Source of the DNA: Endomicrobium sp.
Lineage (GTDB): Bacteria; Elusimicrobiota; Endomicrobiia; Endomicrobiales; Endomicrobiaceae
Direction: 5' to 3'
NCBI GenBank assembly: GCA_031278115.1
Contig: JAITKZ010000104.1
Location: 1-41,479, forward strand
DNA length: 41,479 bases
Both the position numbers and the translations under genes were made by a program. This document shows, piece after piece, positions 35,391-41,479 of this stretch; position 1 is the first letter of the stretch; each line of letters starts with the position of its first letter. The notes beneath the pieces were generated by a model. The model was not told where the DNA came from. It saw only the letters and a program-made list of their open reading frames with translations, and ran no database searches.

Positions 35391-36602
35391 TTATTTTAAC
35401 TTTATATTTTTTTTGATTTCATCAAATGTTTTATTTTTCCTACGAGCTATTTTTGCTATGTCTTCAAAGTCAGGTTTTGATTTTTTTATTCCAAAACCTT
35501 CTCCTGTTTTAATGCGAATATTACCGTATGGCATTTTTTGTACAGAAGTTTTACGGTTTAAAATATAACGATTGCAAATAGTCTTCCTTACTCCAAAAGT
35601 GGAAGTATATTCCAAAATGAGTTCTGCAAAAAAATCGGCTTTTCCCGCATCACATATACATGTAAATAGGACTCCCGGACGATTTTTTTTCATTTGAATA
35701 GATGTATAAAAAACATCTAAAGCGCCTTTTTCTAAAAGTAACTCTGATGCGAAACTTAAAGATTCTCCTGTCATATCGTCCAAGTTACACTGCAGTTGTG
35801 CTACAGCATTGTTTGCAGCATTCGCATCTTTCTCTGAGTCTCCTAAGAATGCTCTTATGCAGTTTAGCGTTTCAATTTTGCGCGTCCCCATTCCATAACC
35901 TATTTTTTTTATACGCATTATAGGCATTTGACCAAAACTATTGGCAAAATGTTTTATAATAGCTGCTCCCGTAGGTGTGCATAGTTCTCCATCGTATTCA
36001 TTTGTATAAATTGGAATACTACGTAAAATGTTAGCTGTTGCTGGTGCTGGAACTGGAAGAATACCATGTGCACAATGTAGATGGCCTTTGCCTATATTTA
36101 TTGGCGATGATATTATTTCTTTAGGGGAAATCTTATCTATAAGTAAGCACACACTGACAGTATCAATTATTGCATCAATTTCTCCGACTTCATGAAAGTG
36201 TATTTGCGTTACAGGTTTACGGTGGGCTTTTGCTTCAGCTTGAGCGATTATATTATATATATCTACAGCGTTATCTTTAACTTTTTTTGAAACTTTTAAC
36301 TTTGATATGATGTTTCCAATTGTTTTTAGATTTGTATGATTATTTTTATGCAAATGATTATGTTCTATATGATAAGATTTTTTTTCATGCTCTTCGTGTC
36401 CGTGAATTTTTACGTGGATTTTGGTTCCTTTTATCAAATTCTTTTCAATAGGTTGCACTGTTATGCTTACATTATTGAGACCAAGAGAGTTTATTTGTTT
36501 TAAAAAAGTCTTTTTATCATTGTTTCCGAGTAATTCATACAATGCAGCTGTCAACATGTCTCCCGCAGCTCCCATAGAACATTCAAGATAAAGAGTTTTC
36601 AT
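35391..36602 (-). CDS. larC: nickel insertion protein LarC (pyridinium-3,5-bisthiocarboxylate nickel chelatase)
   Basis: CTP-dependent cyclometallase that inserts nickel into the pincer cofactor. 403 residues as one continuous frame; in Lactobacillus plantarum it is split into larC1/larC2 and needs a ribosomal frameshift, which is not needed here. Features: LYLECSMGAAGDMLTAALYE at the start, HFHEVGEIDAIIDTVSV, CTPTGAAIIKHFANSFG, and a C-terminal GGALDV-like segment (LEKGALDVFYTSIQMKKNRP). A histidine-rich stretch (HGHEEHEKKSYHIEHNHLHK, ~residues 68-87) probably holds nickel. Overlaps larB by 4 bases (ATGA). Confidence 0.94.
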   Translation of the reverse strand: MKTLYLECSMGAAGDMLTAALYELLGNNDKKTFLKQINSLGLNNVSITVQPIEKNLIKGTKIHVKIHGHEEHEKKSYHIEHNHLHKNNHTNLKTIGNIISKLKVSKKVKDNAVDIYNIIAQAEAKAHRKPVTQIHFHEVGEIDAIIDTVSVCLLIDKISPKEIISSPINIGKGHLHCAHGILPVPAPATANILRSIPIYTNEYDGELCTPTGAAIIKHFANSFGQMPIMRIKKIGYGMGTRKIETLNCIRAFLGDSEKDANAANNAVAQLQCNLDDMTGESLSFASELLLEKGALDVFYTSIQMKKNRPGVLFTCICDAGKADFFAELILEYTSTFGVRKTICNRYILNRKTSVQKMPYGNIRIKTGEGFGIKKSKPDFEDIAKIARRKNKTFDEIKKNIKLK

Positions 36603-37372
36603 TTAATGCTCTCCATTTTGTTGATACGATTTGCAATAAAACCCGCTCCAAAACCATTGTCTATGTTTACTACTGAAATTCCATTTGAACAAGAATTAAG
36701 CATGGCAAGCAAAGCTGAAAGCCCTTCAAAATTTGAGCCATATCCTATGCTTGTAGGGACCGCTATTATAGGACAGCTTACAAGCCCTCCGACTACGCTT
36801 GCAAGAGCTCCATCCATACCTGCAACTGCTACTATAACTCTTGCTTTGGCAAGAGTTTCGTATTTAGACAAAAGTCTATGTATTCCTGCTACGCCTACAT
36901 CGTATATACGAGTAACTTGACTTCCGAGTGTTTCGGCTGTTATTGCAGCTTCTTCGCATACGGGAATATCGCTTGTTCCTCCTGAAACTATAATAACAGA
37001 GCCTACAAGTTTAATAATTTTACTGCGTTTTACAATGGCAATCTTTGCGATTAAATGATATTCCAAGTTTATTTTTTGTTTTACTAAAAAATCTGCTGTC
37101 TCTTGAGATATTCTTGTGATGATGATGTTATCTATATTTTTACTCAGCATATTTAAAACAATGTTTGCTATTTGCTCTTGAGTTTTTCCTTGTCCAAAAA
37201 TAACTTCTCCAGACCCTTGCCTTAAGTTTCTGTGATAGTCAATGTTTGCAAAACCTAAATCTTCAAAAGGTGCAGTTTGCAAACGCAATATTGCGTTTGC
37301 AGGGGAGATAGCTCCAGATTGAACCATTTTTAAAAGTTTAATGATTGCTTTTTTATCATTTGCTTTCTTCAT
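36599..37372 (-). CDS. larB: pyridinium-3,5-biscarboxylic acid mononucleotide synthase LarB
   Basis: First enzyme of NPN cofactor synthesis: carboxylates and hydrolyses nicotinic acid adenine dinucleotide. 257 residues. PurE-like C-terminal half: VSGGTSDIPVCEEAAITAE, YDVGVAGIHRLL, AVAGMDGALASVVGGLV, PTSIGYG, NIDNGFGAGFIANRI. N-terminal half with GSGEVIFGQGKT, characteristic of LarB. The start ATG at 37372 lies inside the upstream PDGLE gene (17-base overlap); GAAAGCAAATGATAAAA makes an internal start a few codons on less attractive. Functional coupling with larC and larE is clear. Confidence 0.93.
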   Translation of the reverse strand: MKKANDKKAIIKLLKMVQSGAISPANAILRLQTAPFEDLGFANIDYHRNLRQGSGEVIFGQGKTQEQIANIVLNMLSKNIDNIIITRISQETADFLVKQKINLEYHLIAKIAIVKRSKIIKLVGSVIIVSGGTSDIPVCEEAAITAETLGSQVTRIYDVGVAGIHRLLSKYETLAKARVIVAVAGMDGALASVVGGLVSCPIIAVPTSIGYGSNFEGLSALLAMLNSCSNGISVVNIDNGFGAGFIANRINKMESIK

Positions 37373-37652
37373 AAATTAATTTTGCTAAACTTTTTACTAT
37401 TTTTGTTGTAATTTTAAATAGGGCATAAAGAAGTGCTAATCCAATGATCCCTGCCAAAAATGTTGATGCATAATGATTTTCTACAAAAGGGAAATAATAT
37501 CCTGAGAATAGAGACGATGTTTCTTTAGTTTTATTTACAAATTCGTAATTTATGGCAATCGTCTCCAAAGTATCTGGGAGTTTTGAAGCAAATAAACTTG
37601 CTAAAAATACTGTAAATATAGGAATTACAAACGCTAAATTCTTTTTATTCAT
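37356..37652 (-). CDS. PDGLE-domain protein, nickel/cobalt transporter small subunit (NikN/CbiN-like)
   Basis: 98 residues with two TM helices: one at residues ~8-22 and one at ~66-85. KLPDTLETIA (~24-33) matches the PDGLE motif (P-D-G/T-L-E) of small membrane partners of NikM/CbiM in energy-coupling-factor nickel and cobalt uptake systems. It overlaps the cbiM-type gene by 8 bases and larB by 17, so all are co-translated. No ATPase or EcfT subunit is encoded nearby. Confidence 0.85.
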   Translation of the reverse strand: MNKKNLAFVIPIFTVFLASLFASKLPDTLETIAINYEFVNKTKETSSLFSGYYFPFVENHYASTFLAGIIGLALLYALFKITTKIVKSLAKLIYEESK

Positions 37653-38331
37653 TAGATTCTCCGTTTACGCTTCTAAATACTTTAAGCAATGCAAGGGTTA
37701 TTAATGTTTCAAAGCAAGATACTCCAAAATGCAAGCTCATCATATTTTTAAATGCTGTTGAAAATGCTATTGCCCCTGATAATCCAAGCTCTATAAGACA
37801 TGCCAAAGAAGCTGCAATAACAGAGAAAAAACATGCAACAAAAACTCCAAGATAGCGACTTTTGTTTGAAAAGGTTTTGTACACATAATAAGATAAGAAA
37901 GAGCCTATAAAAGCCATGTTAAGAATATTTGCTCCAAGTGCTAAAACTCCGCCGTCTGAGAAAAACAAAGATTGTATAATGAGGATAAAAGACATTATTA
38001 TAAAACCTGCAAATGGACCCGCAAGGATAGCGGCGAAAACTCCACCAAGCAAATGAGCTGAGGTTGCAGATTTTACTGGTATATTAAACATTTGAAAAGC
38101 AAATACCCAAAGAGCCACCAAAGTCAATCTTTGGAAATATTTGCTAGTATTTTCTGAAAATCCAAATGAGTGCGAATCTATGTTTGCTCCTGAAACATTA
38201 TCTGCAATTATTCCTACAGTAACAGGTATAGTTTTTAATATCTTATTTAGGCAATATCCAAGCATGCCTAAAGCTCCAGTAAGCAGTCCTCCTGCCAAAT
38301 TATTGTTTAAAAATCCGTCAGGTATATGCAT
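37645..38331 (-). CDS. cbiM: nickel/cobalt ECF transporter substrate-binding protein (NikM/CbiM)
   Basis: Membrane S-component that binds Ni2+ or Co2+. The start is set at 38331, not at the in-frame TTG at 38400, because GGAGGAGAT precedes it. The family also needs the mature N-terminus MHIPDGFL, in which the His2 backbone and side chain bind the metal. 228 residues with about seven TM helices. Other features: IPVKSATSAHLLGGVFAAILAGPFAG (metal-site His), FSDGGVLALGANILNMAF. Neighbouring lar genes make nickel the likely substrate. cbiQ/cbiO homologues are absent here, but CbiMN-type pairs are known to retain some uptake alone. Confidence 0.92.
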   Translation of the reverse strand: MHIPDGFLNNNLAGGLLTGALGMLGYCLNKILKTIPVTVGIIADNVSGANIDSHSFGFSENTSKYFQRLTLVALWVFAFQMFNIPVKSATSAHLLGGVFAAILAGPFAGFIIMSFILIIQSLFFSDGGVLALGANILNMAFIGSFLSYYVYKTFSNKSRYLGVFVACFFSVIAASLACLIELGLSGAIAFSTAFKNMMSLHFGVSCFETLITLALLKVFRSVNGESNE

Positions 38332-38362
38332 ATCTCCTCCAGAAAAAATACGTGAATAAAAC

Positions 38363-38390
38363 ATAATAGTTCCTAACTTAAGCTTTTCAA
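38363..38390 (-). promoter_or_regulatory. candidate promoter for the nickel/lar operon
   Basis: On the minus strand TTGAAA (38390-38385) and TATTAT (38368-38363) are separated by 16 bases. This gives a leader of ~25 nt to the ATG at 38331. It lies just past the end of the kinase-like gene. No operator palindrome for a nickel regulator was seen. Confidence 0.5.
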
Positions 38391-38396
38391 AAACAA

Positions 38397-40064
38397 TCAA
38401 CTTACTATCAAGCTAATATCATTGAGCTGTGCTTTATGAAATACTTTAAGATACTTTCTTTTTACAAGTATATCCCTTTCTTTCATCTCTCCTTCCTCTA
38501 TTATATCTATCCCGTTTACTTCCTGTCCTTTCAACTTGTAATCTATAAGTAAAAGTACTTTCTCTTTATTTTCTAACGATTTTAGATATTTTAACGCTTC
38601 TACTCCTTGCGTAAAGAACTTTATTCTTATCTCTTTTTCGTACCCCTTCAGCTTCTCTTTCCATACTTCATGCATTAACTCTTCATCATCTACTATTACT
38701 ACCTCATATCCCTTCTTTATTTCTATCTTGTCTGCAAACCATCTTGGCTTCTCTGCTTTTGGGAATGTAAAAATAAACTCTGTCCCTTCTCCCTCTTTTG
38801 TCTCTATCTCTACCTTCCCTCTCATTGCTCTTATCGTTCCTATTATCTGCTGCGTTCCTATTCCATGTCCTCCCTTCTTAGTTATTCTCACTTCATCCCC
38901 TTTCTTTATCTTCTCTGCCATCTCTCTGCTCATTCCTTGCCCATTATCTTTTACTCTTATTTCTACTTCTTCCCTTTTTTCTTCATACCCTACTACTATC
39001 TCTCCTTTCTTCCCTTCCATCGCTTCTATTCCATTCTTTATCGCATTTATCATCATCCTTCTAAAGTCTGTATTATCCCCTTTTATATATACTATTCCTT
39101 CCACTTTTCCATTTATTACTAATGGCGACTCCACTGATAAAAATGTCTTATCTTTATATACTTCCTCAAATGAAAGTTGTTTCTCTTGTTTGATAACTTC
39201 ACAAGTATTCTTCCAAGAGTCATTTGACATATATTTGGCATTTAGCTCTTGTTCCGTCAATAATTCACTTAAGGGATAATTTTTGTATAGTTGTTGACCA
39301 TGTTTATGTATCACAAAAAAGTTAACATTAGTAACTTTTTCTTTCATAAAAGATATAACTTCTCTATCAATCTCTTGCATATTGATATTACAATCATGCC
39401 GCATGAATTTCTGAGTCTCTTTTGAAAGCTTATATGGAAGATTATTAATGGTTATTTTATAGCGCTCTGCAGCAACGACAATAGGTTCAGCTAATGCTGA
39501 AGGATACACCATAGCCGAACCATCTAAAAAAGCGCACGTATAAGCTGTCTCTTCTAGCATAAATTCTATACAATCTTTGACATCAGTATTATTTTTATAA
39601 GCCGCTACAGAAGACGCTTGCATTACTTTATCTCTAAACTCTAATACTATGCCCGCACCATTTTCATCTCCTTCAAAATCTCTTCTTATCTTATCATGCC
39701 ATTTCTTAAACTCTTTCGTATTTAACCCTACTGCCCAACACTTAATTTCTTTTTCAACTTCTAACTTTTCAATAGCTTCTTTATTTTTCAAGTACCATTC
39801 CGTAGGAACATTTGGATTGGAATATTTAGAAAATTCAGGATTGTCATGTCTATAAAGGTAAGATGTATCTGTGATATTAACTTTTTTTACTTTTCTCTTG
39901 ATGCTTTTGCTATTGATTGTATTTACTAGCTCTTCAAATCCTTCTCCTGTTTGGCTAGCACATCCATACGATATAACCAAGTCTAAAATTACGCTATTAT
40001 CTTTTGCTTTTTCAAAAAATTCTTGACTTTCTTTGCTCCACTTCACTAATCTTTCTGTTGACAT
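38397..40064 (-). CDS. kinase-like signalling protein: cyclodipeptide-synthase-like N-terminus, PAS-like, HATPase, truncated receiver
   Basis: 555 residues, no signal peptide or TM. ATG 40064 follows GCGAGGTAACGTTT. Residues ~20-200 resemble tRNA-dependent cyclodipeptide synthases of the XYP type: ISYGCASQTGEGFEELVNTI, VNITDTSYLYRHD, PTEWYLKNKEAI, then CIEFMLEETA and the Tyr-Pro pair in AMVYPSALAEPI. Residues ~235-330 look PAS-like. Residues ~334-436 are a HATPase domain: N-box MMINAIKNGIEAM, DNGQGM, GGHGIGT. No DHp helix with phospho-acceptor His lies between PAS and N-box. Residues ~454-535 are a receiver start (IVDDEE, phospho-acceptor D508 in LLIDYKL), cut short after ILVKRKY, so ~30 residues are missing. 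Either a decayed hybrid kinase or a repurposed protein. The CDPS call is my own pattern match. Confidence 0.6.
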   Translation of the reverse strand: MSTERLVKWSKESQEFFEKAKDNSVILDLVISYGCASQTGEGFEELVNTINSKSIKRKVKKVNITDTSYLYRHDNPEFSKYSNPNVPTEWYLKNKEAIEKLEVEKEIKCWAVGLNTKEFKKWHDKIRRDFEGDENGAGIVLEFRDKVMQASSVAAYKNNTDVKDCIEFMLEETAYTCAFLDGSAMVYPSALAEPIVVAAERYKITINNLPYKLSKETQKFMRHDCNINMQEIDREVISFMKEKVTNVNFFVIHKHGQQLYKNYPLSELLTEQELNAKYMSNDSWKNTCEVIKQEKQLSFEEVYKDKTFLSVESPLVINGKVEGIVYIKGDNTDFRRMMINAIKNGIEAMEGKKGEIVVGYEEKREEVEIRVKDNGQGMSREMAEKIKKGDEVRITKKGGHGIGTQQIIGTIRAMRGKVEIETKEGEGTEFIFTFPKAEKPRWFADKIEIKKGYEVVIVDDEELMHEVWKEKLKGYEKEIRIKFFTQGVEALKYLKSLENKEKVLLLIDYKLKGQEVNGIDIIEEGEMKERDILVKRKYLKVFHKAQLNDISLIVS

Positions 40065-40103
40065 AAACGTTACCTCGCAATAATATAAGTACTGACTCTA
40101 TAT

Positions 40104-41186
40104 TTACTTTTTCACTTTGACTAATAAATAAACACCTATACCCAAAAATATAAAGTTTGGCAGCCATGCTGCCATAAACGGTGAGAGTATTAAATTTTTA
40201 CCAAAAGATGTTGTTACAGCCTGAGTCGCCCAATACATAAATGTTGCAGATAATGCAGTAAGGAAATTAAATATTATGTTTATTCTTCTTCCAAATCCTA
40301 GAGCAAAAGGTATTCCTATCATCATAACTATAACATGGGAAAAAACAGAAGAAAATCTTGTGTTCAACGCAATTCTTGCTTTTATTGCCGATTGCCCAAA
40401 AATTTTTAATTGATTTATATATTTGTTAAAATCGGTCATATTCATGCTGTTGTAAGGGGGATCTTTAAATGTTATATCTTCTGGAGTAACGTTTATGTTG
40501 GAATTATATGTTTTAAAATAAACTTCGTCCAAAAAGTCGCTTTCAGAGCCTCTCATAACGCCATTTTTAAGCACCCAAGATCCATTTTCCCAATCTGCTT
40601 TCTCGGCTAAAACAAGTCTTTTTAATTCAAAGTCTTTATTATATCTTTCAAATACAACGTTTTCCATTGTATTTGTTTTTATGTCAAGGTGTCCGACCGT
40701 TAATCTTACGTTATTTTTTAATGCTATTATTTGATTATAAAAATCTGTCTGTATTGATACTTTTTCTTTTTTTATTTTTTCAGTATCTATTTTTCTGTTG
40801 TAAACTGTTGTTTTAGGCACAATAAATTCTCTGCAGGCAAAATCCGCAATTCCTATAATAAATCCTATTGTAAGAAAAAGCGAGATAACACGCCACATAT
40901 TTATTCCAGCAGCTTTCATTGCCGTAATTTCGTTTCTTTTTGCAAGGCTACCTAGAGAAAATAGTAAAGCCAAAAGAGTAGCTATAGGTAAAGCCTGCAC
41001 AAGCCATTCTGGAGCGTTTGTAAGTATGTGAACAATTATTATGCCGAAAGTCGCCTTGTTTTCCATGTAAAAATTTATCTTGCCAAGTAGTTGTGATATT
41101 ATGACTACAACAGAAAAAGCTAGCGTTGTAAATATAAAAATTTTAATAAAGTTTTTGACAATATATTTGTAAAGAATTTTTATCAT
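40104..41186 (-). CDS. lptG: LPS export permease LptG
   Basis: Inner-membrane subunit of the LptB2FGC complex that extracts lipopolysaccharide and passes it to the periplasmic bridge. 360 residues, typical length. Three N-terminal TM helices (YIVKNFIKIFIFTTLAFSVV; LVQALPIATLLALLFSLGSL, followed by the coupling-helix motif AKRNEITAMKAAGINMWRV), a periplasmic beta-jellyroll (~130-260) and three C-terminal helices (SVFSHVIVMMIGIPFALGFG onward). Its ATG overlaps the preceding lptF stop by 4 bases. The kinase-like gene follows 39 bases downstream and may be co-transcribed. Confidence 0.92.
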   Translation of the reverse strand: MIKILYKYIVKNFIKIFIFTTLAFSVVVIISQLLGKINFYMENKATFGIIIVHILTNAPEWLVQALPIATLLALLFSLGSLAKRNEITAMKAAGINMWRVISLFLTIGFIIGIADFACREFIVPKTTVYNRKIDTEKIKKEKVSIQTDFYNQIIALKNNVRLTVGHLDIKTNTMENVVFERYNKDFELKRLVLAEKADWENGSWVLKNGVMRGSESDFLDEVYFKTYNSNINVTPEDITFKDPPYNSMNMTDFNKYINQLKIFGQSAIKARIALNTRFSSVFSHVIVMMIGIPFALGFGRRINIIFNFLTALSATFMYWATQAVTTSFGKNLILSPFMAAWLPNFIFLGIGVYLLVKVKK

Positions 41187-41479
41187 TTTTTTACCATCTT
41201 TCCGAATAAATAAAGTCCTACTGCTCCTATAACCAAATTAGGCATCCATATTATTATTCCCAAAGGGACATATTCTTTTTCGCCTAAATTGATTGAAATT
41301 ACAAACAATGTGTAATAAATAATTACTATACCTAGGCTTAAACCAAAGCCAAGAGCTTTACCGCCTTTGCCAGTACGGATTCCTATAGGTAAAGCAATGA
41401 TAATAAAGACAATAGGGGCAACAGCAAATATCCACCTAATCCAATAATCCCGCAAATAAGGCATAAATTCAAGTTTTTG
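41183..41479 (-). CDS. lptF: LPS export permease LptF, C-terminal part (5' end outside window)
   Basis: The frame is open to the window edge (KLEFMPYLRDYWIRW...), so the Met at 41464 is internal. About 98 residues are visible: the last TM helices of an LptF/LptG-type permease, including the family motif RTGKGGKALGFGLSLGIVI with IYYTL, then NLGEKEYVPLGIIIWMPNLV and a final helix IGAVGLYLFGKMVKK. Its partner lptG follows with a 4-base overlap. Confidence 0.92.
   Translation of the reverse strand, partial: QKLEFMPYLRDYWIRWIFAVAPIVFIIIALPIGIRTGKGGKALGFGLSLGIVIIYYTLFVISINLGEKEYVPLGIIIWMPNLVIGAVGLYLFGKMVKK

Noticed and set aside
38332..38400. Longer CbiM starting at 38400
   Set aside because: The metal site requires Met-His-Ile-Pro-Asp at the N-terminus and the ribosome-binding site GGAGGAG lies directly before ATG 38331.
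38728..39279. 183-codon plus-strand ORF over the kinase-like gene
   Set aside because: Shadow of the purine-rich HATPase region; Ser/Pro/Phe-rich with no translation signals.
1..41479. tRNA, rRNA, CRISPR or known riboswitch
   Set aside because: The intergenic regions were read for tRNA T-loops (GGTTCGA-type), rRNA blocks, and cobalamin or nickel riboswitch cores; none was recognised.

Overview
The window is AT-rich and gene-dense. Intact operons alternate with genes that are visibly falling apart. The gene set suggests an endosymbiotic or gut-associated Elusimicrobiota bacterium of the 'Candidatus Endomicrobium' type: a Gram-negative envelope (RND pump, LptF/LptG, autotransporter barrels), a complete glucuronate route, sugar genes decayed by homopolymer indels, and large secreted proteins with an 'IQDLHSH' module that I associate with Elusimicrobiota/Omnitrophota. 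The assignment is an inference from gene content; no rRNA gene or other direct marker is present.

Layout. 1-2190: C-terminal 70% of an RND efflux pump. 2191-3518: no convincing gene, only small ORF remnants and a strong 95-nt hairpin. 3519-6657: a Pmp-like autotransporter broken by three frameshifts. 6830-12824: a very large secreted protein in four out-of-frame pieces, with a metallopeptidase-like segment (HELGH) lying between two copies of a repeat module. 13218-17481: a ruined xylose operon (xylA, xylB and a sugar/H+ symporter, each with several single-base indels), followed by intact galM. 18573-18710: a leftover kdgK 3' end.

18780-28187 is an intact plus-strand hexuronate operon: an MFS transporter, a zinc dehydrogenase (LgoD-like), uxuA, eda with an extra C-terminal domain, kdgK, an SDR fructuronate reductase, uxaC and exuT. 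Together these take glucuronate through fructuronate, mannonate, KDG and KDPG to pyruvate and glyceraldehyde-3-phosphate. Four of these genes have a run of 6-9 G where the Shine-Dalgarno sequence should be.

28307-31839: a coiled-coil protein joined to an autotransporter-like barrel, broken by two frameshifts, ending at a two-tier terminator that faces cutA (minus strand). 32614-34551: a secreted carbohydrate-binding-like protein and a small membrane protein, both frameshifted at or soon after the signal peptide, on either side of an intact XerC/D recombinase.

34587-38331 (minus strand): a nickel module, cbiM/nikM, a PDGLE protein (cbiN/nikN-like), larB, larC and larE. It makes the nickel-pincer nucleotide cofactor, but no larA is in view. 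Upstream, 38397-40064 encodes the most unusual protein here: an N-terminal region resembling a tRNA-dependent cyclodipeptide synthase, then a PAS-like region, a HATPase without the phospho-acceptor helix, and a receiver domain cut short. lptG and the end of lptF close the window.

Two codon dialects coexist. Metabolic genes have ordinary AT-rich usage. The barrel, kinase and repeat modules are extremely purine-rich on the coding strand, and the switch occurs inside single genes.
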